Shown: positions 50,765-59,510, numbered from the stretch's first letter. The stretch: DNA of 64,000 nt from Anaerococcus vaginalis (GCA_018363915.1 JAGZMY010000002.1:62001-126000); one strand, 5' to 3'. Numbers and translations: made by a program. Notes: a model not told the origin generated them from the sequence alone.

Positions 50765-52084
50765 TTATTTTATATATTCAAGTGGAAGAACTGCGTATGT
50801 TGCTGCACAAGTTACTAAGTCTTGTTTGAATGTAACTTCGTTTGGTGCGTGAGCTTGATCTTCTGCTCCTGGTCCAAATCCTATTACTGGTATATTGTGT
50901 CTTCCCATTATAGCAACACCGTTTGTTGAGAATGTCCATTTATCTGTTAATGGAAGAGCTTTTCTCTTTTCTATTTCTTTTTCTAAATTTGGTGCTATTC
51001 TCTTATCACCATAAAGTCCCTTATAAGCTCTTTCTAATGCTTTTGTTACTTCGTGATCTTCTGGAATTACCCATGTTGGGAAATAGCATTCTTGTTTTTT
51101 GCTTACGCCAGTCCATGATGGTCTTTCGTAATCATACATTGTAACTTTTGCACCGAATTTTTTAGCTGAAGGTAAATCTTCAATTTCTTTTATGCAAGAT
51201 TGCCATGTTTCTCCAGCTGTCATTCTTCTATCAAGTGAGATTGCACAAGAATCTGCTACTGCACATCTTGATGGTGATGTAAAGAAGATTTGGCTTGTTG
51301 TAACTGTTCCACGTCCTAAGAAGTTTGCTTCTTTGTATTCAGGATTGTATTTTTCGTCAAGCATTTTTACAAGACCTTTTATTTCTACTGAATCGTCTGC
51401 TGGATTTTCGTTTAATTGTTCGATTTCGTTAAGGATTTTTGCCATTTTATAAATTGCGTTGTCTCCTCTTTCTGGAGCTGAACCGTGACAAGAAACTCCT
51501 TTAACTTCTACACGAATTTCCATTCTTCCTCTTTGTCCTCTGTAGATTCCACCGTCTGTTGGTTCTGTTGAAACTACAAATTCTGGTTTGATTCCTTCTT
51601 CTTCAATCATATATAACCAGCAGTTTCCATCACAGTCTTCTTCTTGAACTGTTCCTGTAACTAAAACTCTATATTTATCATTTAAGAATCCTAAATCTTT
51701 CATGATTTTTGCGCCGTAAACTGCAGATACGATTCCACCTAATTGGTCTGAGCCACCACGGCCACCAATTAAATTTTCATCTTCAAATCCTTCGTATGGA
51801 TCAAATTCCCAGTTATCAATATTTCCAATTCCTACTGTATCAATGTGAGCATCAAATGCGATTTGTTTTTCGCCTTTACCCATTTCGCCAAGTACATTTC
51901 CTTGACCATCAATCCAAGCTTTATCAAAGCCTAGTTTTTCCATTTCTTCTTTTATTCTTTTTGATTTATCGCCTTCTTCGCAAGATTCACCATGTTTTAA
52001 AATTAAATCTCTCAAGAAAGCATTCATATCTTCTGAATAATTTTGAGCAGTTTCTTTTACTAAATCATAATTAATTTCTGTCAT
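50765..52084 (-). CDS. ygeY: YgeY, M20-family metallohydrolase
   Basis: A 439-residue M20 hydrolase. FDAHIDTVGIGN near 73, GGRGGSDQLGGIVSA near 108, and VQEEDCDGNCW near 147 carry the metal-binding residues; STEPTDGGIYRGQRGRMEI near 175 and SCHGSAPERGDNAIYK near 199 mark the YgeY family. It is related to acetylornithine deacetylase/deacylase enzymes. In the purine cluster it is proposed to split an amide from a carbamoylated or acylated diaminopropionate precursor. It lies 28 nt after ygeW and is co-oriented with ygeW and ygeX, in the same order as in E. coli. Confidence 0.92.
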   Translation of the reverse strand: MTEINYDLVKETAQNYSEDMNAFLRDLILKHGESCEEGDKSKRIKEEMEKLGFDKAWIDGQGNVLGEMGKGEKQIAFDAHIDTVGIGNIDNWEFDPYEGFEDENLIGGRGGSDQLGGIVSAVYGAKIMKDLGFLNDKYRVLVTGTVQEEDCDGNCWLYMIEEEGIKPEFVVSTEPTDGGIYRGQRGRMEIRVEVKGVSCHGSAPERGDNAIYKMAKILNEIEQLNENPADDSVEIKGLVKMLDEKYNPEYKEANFLGRGTVTTSQIFFTSPSRCAVADSCAISLDRRMTAGETWQSCIKEIEDLPSAKKFGAKVTMYDYERPSWTGVSKKQECYFPTWVIPEDHEVTKALERAYKGLYGDKRIAPNLEKEIEKRKALPLTDKWTFSTNGVAIMGRHNIPVIGFGPGAEDQAHAPNEVTFKQDLVTCAATYAVLPLEYIK

Positions 52085-52112
52085 TTAAATCTCCTTTTAA
52101 ATTTTAAAATTC

Positions 52113-53327
52113 TTATTTATTTTCGTCTTCTTTGTCAACTAATCTTTCTTTGTTAGCTTCAATTAATTTTTCAATTGTAGCTTTAGGATCTTTAACTTTT
52201 TGTAAGAAGATCATTGCAGCAATTATATATGGTTTAAAGCTTGCTTCTTTGTAAAGTGGATCTCTATATCTATCAAATACAGATTCATCAACTTCTCCAT
52301 CTTCACATGAAAGTCCTGTTATATCTGCTGGAAGACAGTGCATGTATAAAGCTTTACCATCTTTTGTAAGTTTCATCATTTCTTCTGTACAAGCCCAATC
52401 CATGTGTTCTTTGTTTTGTTCAAGAAGTCTTTGTTCAAGCTCATCAATTCCTTTTTGATCTCCTTTTGCATAAAGGTCTGTTCTTTCTTCCATAGCTGCA
52501 AATGGAGCCCAAGATTTTGGATAAACTATATCAGCATCTTTGAAAGCTTCTTCCATTGAATTTGTTTTTGTAAAGCTTCCGCCGTATTTTTTAGCATTTT
52601 CTTCTGCGATTTCTTCAACTTCTGGCATTATTTCATATCCTTCTGGATGAGCTAAAACTACATCCATTCCAAATCTTGTAAATAAACCTGAAATTCCTTG
52701 AGGAACTGAAAGTGGTTTACCATAAGATGGAGAATAAGCCCAAGTCATAGCAACTTTTTTGCCTTTAAGATTTTCAATTCCACCAAATTCGTGGATTACG
52801 TGAAGTAAATCTGCCATAGCTTGAGTTGGATGGTCAATATCGCATTGAAGATTTACAAGGTGTGGTCTTTGTTCAAGAACTCCGTGATCATATCCTTCTT
52901 GTACATATTCAGCAAAGTCTTTCATATATTTGTAGCCTTTGCCTATATACATATCATCTCTTATTCCAACTGTATCAGCCATAAATGAAATCATGTTAGC
53001 TGTTTCTTTTACAGTTTCACCATGAGCTTGTTGTGATTTTCCTTCATCTAAGTCTTGAACTTCAAGTCCTAGCATATTTGCAGCTGATGCGTAAGAAAAT
53101 CTTGTTCTTGTTGAATTATCTCTAAATAATGAAATAGCAAGTCCTGAGTCAAAGATTTTTGGAGAAATATTTTTTTCTCTCATTGCTCTTAATGTATCAG
53201 CAACTGTAAAAATTGCTTCAAGTTCATCTTGTGATTTATCCCATGTGTGGAAAAAGTCATCGTGGTATAAGTTTTCAAAATCTAAGCCTTCTAATTTTTC
53301 TAATAATTTGTTAATATCTTGTGTCAT
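52113..53327 (-). CDS. ygeW: YgeW, knotted carbamoyltransferase
   Basis: A 404-residue carbamoyltransferase. The carbamoyl phosphate motif DNSTRTRFSYASAANML is at about 70-86, HPTQAMADLLH near 167, and HCLPADITG near 331, all as in the trefoil-knotted group of aspartate/ornithine carbamoyltransferase relatives. Length is about 70 residues more than normal transcarbamoylases, as known for YgeW. Run in reverse it would release carbamoyl phosphate from a purine-derived ureido compound (established proposal for related clusters). The carbamate kinase needed to gain ATP from that is not in the window. Confidence 0.92.
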   Translation of the reverse strand: MTQDINKLLEKLEGLDFENLYHDDFFHTWDKSQDELEAIFTVADTLRAMREKNISPKIFDSGLAISLFRDNSTRTRFSYASAANMLGLEVQDLDEGKSQQAHGETVKETANMISFMADTVGIRDDMYIGKGYKYMKDFAEYVQEGYDHGVLEQRPHLVNLQCDIDHPTQAMADLLHVIHEFGGIENLKGKKVAMTWAYSPSYGKPLSVPQGISGLFTRFGMDVVLAHPEGYEIMPEVEEIAEENAKKYGGSFTKTNSMEEAFKDADIVYPKSWAPFAAMEERTDLYAKGDQKGIDELEQRLLEQNKEHMDWACTEEMMKLTKDGKALYMHCLPADITGLSCEDGEVDESVFDRYRDPLYKEASFKPYIIAAMIFLQKVKDPKATIEKLIEANKERLVDKEDENK

Positions 53328-53339
53328 TAATTTTTTCTC

Positions 53340-54584
53340 CTATCTAATTATTTTTTTATATTCAAATTTTTCATCGTTTGTATAATATCCATCCCAAACT
53401 ACTTTTCTGTAGTGTTCGAAGTCTGTATCTCCTTCTGTTGAGATAAATAAAATTACTGAATTTTCATCTAATTTTAATTTTTCTTTTATATCTTTTAAAT
53501 CTTCTCTTTGTAAAATTTCACTAACAGCTCCAACAGTTGCTGCTCCAGATTCTCCAGATATAACTCTCTCATCTTCTCCAATTGGATTTCCCAAAATTCT
53601 CATTCCTCTTGCAGCTGAACTATCTGGAACTGATAAAAATGCGTCAACGTAAGATTTTAAAATTGGGTATCCAACAGTAACTGGTTCTCCACAAGCAAGT
53701 CCTGCCATGATTGTATTCATTTCGCCTTCAACGTTGTGGATTTTGCCGTCGTTTATTTTTGCTGTTAGGTAGTTACAATTTGCTTTTTCTGGTTCGATTA
53801 GTCCTATAAAAGGTTTCTCACTTCCCTTAAATTCGTCTGAGAAAAATCCTGTTACTCCAGTTGCAAAAGAGCCTACTCCTGCTTGTAAGAATATGTGAGT
53901 TGGTTTTTTGCCTGCTTCTTTTAATTGATCAGATGCTTCTTTTGCAAGAGTTGAATATCCTTGAATAATCCATGTAGGAATTTCTTCATATCCTTCCCAA
54001 GCTGTATCTTGAACCATAATATAGCCTTTTTCTTCAGCATATTTATTGGCAAGTCTTACGCAAGCATCGTAGTTAAGTCCATCCATAATGTCACATTTAG
54101 CACCAGTTTTTCTGATATTATCTCTTCTTTCAAGAGCTGATCCATCAGGCATCAAAACCACACAATCTTGTTCTAATTGTTGGCTTGTCCAAGCAACTCC
54201 TCTACCATGATTTCCATCAGTTGCTGTAATAAAAGTTACCTTGCCTAATTTTTCTTTGATTTCAGGAGAAATCAATTTCTCATAAGGTAGATCATCTAAA
54301 TCCATATCAAGTTTTTGGGCTATGTATTTTGCCATAGCATAAGATCCTCCCAAAACTTTAAAAGCATTGAGACCAAATCTTAATGACTCGTCTTTGACAA
54401 ATATATCCTCCACACCAAATAAATCTGCAAGATTGTTTAATCTTTTTAATGGTGTTACAGAATATTGGGGAAAGCTCGCATGAAATTTTTGAGCTTTTGA
54501 AGATTCTTCTTCATTAATAAAACTTAAATCAGCTAAATCTTCCAAATTTCTTTCATTTAAAACTATATTAAAACTCTCTTTCAA
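53340..54584 (-). CDS. ygeX: Diaminopropionate ammonia-lyase (YgeX/DpaL)
   Basis: Start placed at a TTG at 54584, 8 nt after AAAGGAG; the frame runs on to 54632 without a ribosome site. The 414-residue fold-type II PLP enzyme has the PLP lysine in FGLNAFKVLGGSYA near 75, TATDGNHGRGVAW near 118, GVGSFATGVTGF near 235 and a C-terminal SGESGAATVGA near 330. It converts 2,3-diaminopropionate to pyruvate and two ammonia, the last step proposed for purine fermentation. First gene of ygeX-ygeW-ygeY. Confidence 0.93.
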   Translation of the reverse strand: MKESFNIVLNERNLEDLADLSFINEEESSKAQKFHASFPQYSVTPLKRLNNLADLFGVEDIFVKDESLRFGLNAFKVLGGSYAMAKYIAQKLDMDLDDLPYEKLISPEIKEKLGKVTFITATDGNHGRGVAWTSQQLEQDCVVLMPDGSALERRDNIRKTGAKCDIMDGLNYDACVRLANKYAEEKGYIMVQDTAWEGYEEIPTWIIQGYSTLAKEASDQLKEAGKKPTHIFLQAGVGSFATGVTGFFSDEFKGSEKPFIGLIEPEKANCNYLTAKINDGKIHNVEGEMNTIMAGLACGEPVTVGYPILKSYVDAFLSVPDSSAARGMRILGNPIGEDERVISGESGAATVGAVSEILQREDLKDIKEKLKLDENSVILFISTEGDTDFEHYRKVVWDGYYTNDEKFEYKKIIR

Positions 54585-54614
54585 TCTTTTCTCCTTTCTA
54601 GAACTTCTTCTGGT

Positions 54615-54637
54615 ATTATAGTAACATATCACACATC
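54615..54637 (-). promoter_or_regulatory. Probable promoter -10 region of the ygeX-W-Y operon
   Basis: TATAAT (54615-54620) lies 31 nt before the TTG start of ygeX on the minus strand; the nearest -35 is a weak CTTTTT 17 nt upstream. An extended TG is not obvious. The -10 match is perfect. Confidence 0.45.
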
Positions 54638-54760
54638 AAAAAGCAAGACTTTTTAAAAATGTTTTCAAAAAAATTTTAAAATTTTTATTTTTTAATATTT
54701 TTTTTTAAAAATTTTTATTTTGCTACGAAATTTTTTTAAAAATTTCTATTTAAATTTTTT

Positions 54761-54789
54761 CTTTCATTAAATTTTTCGTATAGTATAAT
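54761..54789 (+). promoter_or_regulatory. Probable promoter of selD operon
   Basis: TATAAT (54784-54789) with a weak -35 CTTTCA (54761-54766) at 17 nt spacing, about 48 nt before the selD ATG. The intervening gap 54640-54760 is A/T-rich without recognised features. Confidence 0.45.
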
Positions 54790-54836
54790 TTAAATAGAGT
54801 ATTTAAAATTCAATAATTTATAGAAAGAAGGAAGAT

Positions 54837-55856
54837 ATGTCTAATATAGAACTAGAAGTTTGCGGGGGTTGTAATGCGAAAATCCCTCAAGAAAGTCTAG
54901 GCGAAACTTTATCTTCTATTAAAAATTTTAAAAGAGATGATGTTTTGATTGGATACGATACCATGGACGATTGTGCTCTTGTAAGAGTTGATAAAAATAA
55001 TGGAATTGTATCTACCCTAGATTTTTTTCCGCCGATGGTTTCTGACCCATATATTTTTGGACAAATTGCTGCGGCAAATGCCCTATCAGATATTTATGCT
55101 ATGGGAGCCGAACCAATTTGTGGGCTAAATATTGTTTTGTTTCCTGAAGATGAAAATATAAATATTTTGAAAAAAATTCTCCAAGGAGGTGCAAGCAAGG
55201 TTATAGAAGCTGGTGCATCTCTTGTAGGCGGTCATTCAATTCATGATCCAAAAATAAAATACGGACTTTCTGTAACGGGAAAAGTCGATATTGATAAAGT
55301 TTGGAAAAATAATACGCCAAATGAAAAAGATATTTTGATTTTAACCAAACCTTTGGGAGTGACCTTGGTTACAAATGCCTACGGGATTGATATTCTTGGT
55401 CAAGAGGAGATGGATAAGGCCATTTCTTCTATGATATTTTTAAATAAATATGCCAAGGAAATTTTGGAAAAATATAGGATAAGCTCAGCTACCGATGTTA
55501 CTGGTTTTTCTTTTATGGGGCACTTGTCAGAAATGCTTGGCGATAAATATTCTGCCATAATTGATTCTAAAAATATCCCAATCCTTGACGGAGCAAAAAA
55601 AGCTGCAAGCGAATTTGTTTTTACCAAGGGAGGACAAAGAAATAGGATGCACATGGAAAATATGGTGGAATTTCTTGTTGATGACTTTGCTCTTGAGGAA
55701 GTTTTATACGATCCTCAAACATCTGGAGGACTTTTGGTAAGTATTCATAAGGATGATGCAAAAGACGCATTGGAAGAATTAAGAAAAAATAATATAAATG
55801 CAAAAATTGTAGGTCAAATTAGTAAAAAATATGATAAATCAATATTTATAGAATAA
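54837..55856 (+). CDS. selD: Selenide, water dikinase (selenophosphate synthase)
   Basis: A 339-residue enzyme that makes selenophosphate from selenide and ATP. The N-terminal VCGGCNAKIPQE places a cysteine at residue 12 and lysine at 15, where E. coli SelD has Cys17 and Lys20; it is a Cys, not a Sec, form, and the second cysteine of the E. coli CGC is alanine here. TMDDCALVRV near 41, TLDFFPPMVSDPYIFGQIAAANALSDIYAMG (in part, near 60) and GGHSIHDPKIKYGLSVTG (near 135) are the ATP and metal sites. It starts a four-gene plus-strand operon. Confidence 0.95.
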   Translation: MSNIELEVCGGCNAKIPQESLGETLSSIKNFKRDDVLIGYDTMDDCALVRVDKNNGIVSTLDFFPPMVSDPYIFGQIAAANALSDIYAMGAEPICGLNIVLFPEDENINILKKILQGGASKVIEAGASLVGGHSIHDPKIKYGLSVTGKVDIDKVWKNNTPNEKDILILTKPLGVTLVTNAYGIDILGQEEMDKAISSMIFLNKYAKEILEKYRISSATDVTGFSFMGHLSEMLGDKYSAIIDSKNIPILDGAKKAASEFVFTKGGQRNRMHMENMVEFLVDDFALEEVLYDPQTSGGLLVSIHKDDAKDALEELRKNNINAKIVGQISKKYDKSIFIE

Positions 55857-55867
55857 AGGAGTAAAAA

Positions 55868-56452
55868 ATGAAAGAAATTGATGCAAGAGGAATAGAATGT
55901 CCAATGCCTGTAATTATGGCAAAAAGAGAAATTAAAAATGGAGAAGAAAATTTTTATGTGCTTGTAAATGAGGACATAGCTGTAGAAAATTTGAAAAAAC
56001 TTGCCAAAGAAACTAACTTTGATGTTGAAATCAAAGAAAAAGAAGATGGAGTTTTCAAATTAACTTTTAATAAAAATGAAGAAAAAACAGAGAAAGATGA
56101 TAAGGGAGAAAGCCTATCTTCTTCTTATGTTGTAGTTTTTGATTCTGATAAAATCGGAGATGGGGATGAAGATTTCTCAAAATCTTTATTGGAAAGTTTC
56201 TTAGTTTCAATAACTGAGGCAGACGTTCTTCCAAAATTTGTAATTTGCTACAACAAGGGAGTATTTTTGACAACACAAAGAGAAAATACCATAGAAGATT
56301 TGAAAAAACTTGCTGATAATGGAGTAGATATAATTTCATGTGGACTTTGCCTTGACCACTATGGAGTAAAAGAAGAATTAAAGGTTGGAAGAATTTCAAA
56401 TATGTACGAAATTTCTTCATTAATGAGAACTCATCACACCATTAGACCATAA
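55868..56452 (+). CDS. yedF: YedF-type selenium metabolism protein (TusA/DsrE-like fusion)
   Basis: A 194-residue two-part protein. Residues 1-70 are a SirA/TusA-like domain with DARGIECPMPVI, in which the cysteine at 11 is the expected sulfur/selenium carrier. Residues about 88-194 resemble DsrE/DsrF, with SSSYVVVFDSDKIGDGDE and the C-terminal DIISCGLCLDHYGV, which holds two further cysteines. The family occurs next to selD in selenium-using genomes and is thought to carry or deliver selenium. It is 11 nt after selD and its TAATG overlaps the next gene. Confidence 0.92.
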   Translation: MKEIDARGIECPMPVIMAKREIKNGEENFYVLVNEDIAVENLKKLAKETNFDVEIKEKEDGVFKLTFNKNEEKTEKDDKGESLSSSYVVVFDSDKIGDGDEDFSKSLLESFLVSITEADVLPKFVICYNKGVFLTTQRENTIEDLKKLADNGVDIISCGLCLDHYGVKEELKVGRISNMYEISSLMRTHHTIRP

Positions 56453-56721
56453 TGGAATATGTAATTTATACTTTCAAATCGTCAAATTTAGCCTATCTTG
56501 CCCTAAGTAAAGTCGAAAGCGAAAATATTAGGGCAAGGCTAGTCCCTCTTTTGCCAGAAATTGATGCAGGTTGTGGGCTTTGTCTTAGGTATGAAAAAAA
56601 TTTTGATGAGAAAGTAAAAGAAATTTTTTCAAAAAACAAGCTTGATTTTGAAGAAAAGTTTGTGCTTATTTATAAAGAAAACGAAAGAAAGCCAGAGGTT
56701 AAAGCTTATGATTTATCTTGA
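56452..56721 (+). CDS. DUF3343-family protein (putative selenium carrier)
   Basis: An 89-residue protein of the DUF3343 group. FKSSNLAYLALSKVES near residue 8 and the cysteine pair in DAGCGLCLRYEK near 37-46 are the conserved features; the cysteines are suited to thiol or selenol transfer. It overlaps yedF by one nucleotide (TAATG) and the cysteine desulfurase gene by 14 nt, so all are translationally coupled. Function is unproven; placement between a carrier and a selenium-releasing enzyme suggests selenium trafficking. Confidence 0.8.
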   Translation: MEYVIYTFKSSNLAYLALSKVESENIRARLVPLLPEIDAGCGLCLRYEKNFDEKVKEIFSKNKLDFEEKFVLIYKENERKPEVKAYDLS

Positions 56722-57841
56722 TAATGCTGCAACTACAATCGACAAGGACGAATCAGTCGCAAGGGCAGTTTATGATGCTATAAATTCAAAATCTTTTGGC
56801 AATCCCTCAAGAGGAGCTTATAAGGTTAGCCTTGATGCCCTAAATTTATTGATGCAAACTAGAAAAGAAGTTGGGGCTTATTTCGGTATGGACAATCCCT
56901 TAAATGTGGTTTTGTGTCCAAACATAACTTTCGCCCTAAATTTTGTGATAAAATCACTTTTTACAAGAGGCGACCACGTCATAACAAGCCTTGCAGAACA
57001 CAATTCTGTCCTAAGACCTCTTTATGATTTGGCAAAAAACGGAACAGAGCTTTCATTTATAGATATAAAAGATGATTTTAGCCTTGATCTTGAAAAAATC
57101 GAAAGTTTAGTCAAAAAAAATACAAAAGCCCTAGTAATTACAGGAGCGTCAAACGTATCAGGAGTTTTGACAGACCTTGATAAGGCTTATGAAATTTGTA
57201 AGAAAAATAATTTAAAATTAATAATTGATGGAGCCCAAGTTGCAGGTTATGTGCCTTTTGATATAAAAAAATATCCCGAATCAATTTTTTTATTTACAGG
57301 CCACAAGGGACTTCACGCTCCCCAAGGAACTGGTGGATTTATTGTAAATGGAAATTTTGATTTCAAACAAGTTTTTTCTGGTGGTTCAGGTTTTGATTCA
57401 TTTTCAAAAACCCAACCACACGTCTTGCCAGATTTATTTGAGCCAGGAACTGCAAATGTTCATTCCTTTGCAGGTCTAAAGGCTGCCATAGAATTTATGG
57501 AGAAAAATCCTCACAAAGATATAAATCATCTTACAAAAATTTTGTATGAGGGCTTAGAAGAAATTGATGGAATTAAATTTTATTCAAACATAAATTTAAA
57601 ACACGTTCCAATAATTTCGTTTAACATAAAAGATATTCCAGCAAATTATATAGCAATGAAACTATGGGATGATTACGAAATTTGCGTAAGATCAGGCAGC
57701 CACTGTGCCCCACTTTTTCACGAAAAAATGGGAACAAAAAAACAAGGCATAGTAAGAATGAGCCTGTCATTTTATAACACAAAAGAAGAAATAGAAAAAA
57801 CAATAGAGGCTGTGAAAAATATAGCAAAGGGAAGAAGTTAG
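56708..57841 (+). CDS. Cysteine desulfurase/selenocysteine lyase-like enzyme (class V aminotransferase)
   Basis: Start at the ATG at 56708 (MIYLDNAATTIDK) behind AGAGG, giving 377 residues; the longer frame from 56642 lies inside DUF3343. The protein has the class V fold: LDNAATT start, AEHNSVLRPLYDL near 98, IIDGAQVAGY near 175, the PLP lysine in FTGHKGLHAPQGTGG near 198, and the active cysteine in RSGSHCAPLFHE near 333. It belongs to the EF2568/CsdB-like group found beside selenium genes. It may release selenium from selenocysteine, or sulfur from cysteine, for cofactor maturation. Confidence 0.88.
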   Translation: MIYLDNAATTIDKDESVARAVYDAINSKSFGNPSRGAYKVSLDALNLLMQTRKEVGAYFGMDNPLNVVLCPNITFALNFVIKSLFTRGDHVITSLAEHNSVLRPLYDLAKNGTELSFIDIKDDFSLDLEKIESLVKKNTKALVITGASNVSGVLTDLDKAYEICKKNNLKLIIDGAQVAGYVPFDIKKYPESIFLFTGHKGLHAPQGTGGFIVNGNFDFKQVFSGGSGFDSFSKTQPHVLPDLFEPGTANVHSFAGLKAAIEFMEKNPHKDINHLTKILYEGLEEIDGIKFYSNINLKHVPIISFNIKDIPANYIAMKLWDDYEICVRSGSHCAPLFHEKMGTKKQGIVRMSLSFYNTKEEIEKTIEAVKNIAKGRS

Positions 57842-57900
57842 GTAGTTACTAGCTTCTTTTCTGTTGTAAATTGATTTTTAAAAAAATTTTTTTAAATGCT

Positions 57901-58375
57901 TACTCTGTTTTTCGTCTTAGTTTTTCACGAGATCTCTCGACTTCGCTCGAGATGGGTTATTGTTTGCTTTTTTTAATTGCTAAAGTTTTTACTTCTATGT
58001 TAGTAAATTATTTTTTTGACAAATAGTAGTTTTTAATTTTTAATATAATAAACTAAGCTATGCCCATCTTGGGCGAATATAATAAATTGAATTACTTAAA
58101 ATTTTAAAAACCAAAAATTTGTTTTTTAGGAAATTAATTTAAATTTATTCGAAGAATAAAAGCGTAGCTATACTTAACCCATCTCGAGCGAATGAAATGA
58201 GTCGAGAGATCTCCTTTGTTAGTTTTAGCTTGTTTTTTTATTTTTACTTGTCATATATTTTGAATTATTTTAATACTAACTCTATTTTTTGCCTTATTTT
58301 TGCACGAGATCTCTCCACAAGATCGAGATGGGTTGTTATTTGATTTTTTTAATTGCTAAAGTTTTTATTTTTCAA
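57901..58375. repeat. Cluster of dispersed repeats with a GAGATCTCTC core
   Basis: A direct repeat of about 90 nt occurs at 57902-57992 and 58279-58371; both begin ACTCT, include CACGAGATCTCTC and GAGATGGGTT, and end in TTTTTTTAATTGCTAAAGTTT. An inverted copy of the core lies at 58187-58214 (ACCCATCTCGAG ... GAGAGATCTC), and a partial one at 58062-58077. The core folds as TCTCGA-CTTCGC-TCGAGA. No gene lies in 57842-58475. The same GAGATCTC core is in the element at 4954-5295. Confidence 0.6.
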
Positions 58376-58400
58376 AATTTCTTATAAAACAAAATTAAAA

Positions 58401-58442
58401 AAGGCTGTTGCAAAATATAAATAATCATTTTACAACAGTCTC
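58401..58442 (-). terminator. Terminator of the mo(a/d) operon after modC
   Basis: Arms GCTGTTG...AAAA (58404-58414) and TTTT...CAACAG (58428-58438) pair with two mismatches, followed on the minus strand by a CCTTTTTT run. It lies 34 nt beyond the modC stop. Confidence 0.65.
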
Positions 58443-58475
58443 TTTATTCTATCTTATGAAATTTTTAAATTTGTT

Positions 58476-59510
58476 TTATTTTAAAAACATTATTTTTTCT
58501 TCATCTAAATTAAAATATAGATTTTTTTCATTTTTCAAATTTTCCCATTTTTCTTTTTCCAAAAATACGGTAATTTGTCCTTCGCCTTCTTTTTTTCTTA
58601 TTAGTAGGCAAGTGTTGAAAGTTTGGTCGATTTCTTTTATTATTTCCATTTGGAAAGAATTTTTTTCTTTTTTATTTTTGGAAATTTCTAAATCATGGCC
58701 TCTTATGCCTATAAATTTTTGATTGTGATTTTTTTCTAAATTTAAATCAAGATTCCAAGCCTCAGCCTTATAAATATTTTCTCCAATTTTTTCAACTTTT
58801 GAGAAGTTTTTGCAACCTGATAGCTCTGCTGCTGCCATGGTTTCTGGATTATGAAAAAGCTCCTTGGTTGGTTTTTTTGCTTCTGATTTTCCTTTTGTCA
58901 TTATTACAATGTCATCACACATTCTGTATATTTCATCCCTATCGTGGGAGACAAAAAGGGTTGGTATTTTATATTCTTCTATAATTTTTCTAACTTCAAG
59001 CTCAATTGACCATCTCAAATATCCATCAATTGCTGAATATGGCTCGTCTAACAAAAGAATTTCTGGTTCGTTTACCAAAATTCTTGCAAGAGCTGCTCTT
59101 TGTTTTTCTCCACCAGAAATCATTTCTGGCATAGAATTTTTTATATGTCCAATATGAAGTTCTTCTAGTTTTTTATTTATTATTTTTTCAGAATTTCTAT
59201 TTTTTTCCCTAATCCCAGTTTTTATATTTTCATAAACTGTCATGTTTGGAAAAAGTGCGTAATCTTGAAATAGATAGCCAACTTTTCTATCTTTGGTTGG
59301 TATATTTATTTTTTTATCTTTATCAAAAAGGATTCTATCATTTAAAACTATTCTTCCATAATCCGGTTTTATAATTCCCGCTATTGCTTTTAGGGTTAAG
59401 CTTTTGCCAGAGCCTGATGCTCCCAAAATTCCCAAAATTCCTTCTTCATTTGTAAATTTTGCATCAAGTTTAAAATTTGTAAATTCTTTTTTTATTTCAA
59501 CATCAAGCAT
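58476..59510 (-). CDS. modC: Molybdate ABC transporter ATP-binding protein
   Basis: A 344-residue ABC ATPase with Walker A GASGSGKS near residue 30, Q-loop in GYLFQDYALFP near 78, signature MISGGEKQRAALARIL near 130 and Walker B LLLDEPYSAID near 150. The C-terminal part, from about 240, corresponds to the molybdate-binding (TOBE-like) region of ModC. It overlaps modB by 8 nt. It powers molybdate import for the molybdenum cofactor made by the other genes in the operon. Confidence 0.92.
   Translation of the reverse strand: MLDVEIKKEFTNFKLDAKFTNEEGILGILGASGSGKSLTLKAIAGIIKPDYGRIVLNDRILFDKDKKINIPTKDRKVGYLFQDYALFPNMTVYENIKTGIREKNRNSEKIINKKLEELHIGHIKNSMPEMISGGEKQRAALARILVNEPEILLLDEPYSAIDGYLRWSIELEVRKIIEEYKIPTLFVSHDRDEIYRMCDDIVIMTKGKSEAKKPTKELFHNPETMAAAELSGCKNFSKVEKIGENIYKAEAWNLDLNLEKNHNQKFIGIRGHDLEISKNKKEKNSFQMEIIKEIDQTFNTCLLIRKKEGEGQITVFLEKEKWENLKNEKNLYFNLDEEKIMFLK

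Noticed and set aside
54837..54900. Selenocysteine in SelD
   Set aside because: The catalytic position is a TGT/TGC cysteine codon; no in-frame TGA is present in selD or in the molybdenum hydroxylase genes.
42990..57841. Carbamate kinase (arcC/yqeA) and hydantoin racemase-hydantoinase operon fusion
   Set aside because: No carbamate kinase frame occurs in the window; the racemase at 21508 is about 14 kb from the hydantoinase and in a different operon, so I do not pair them.
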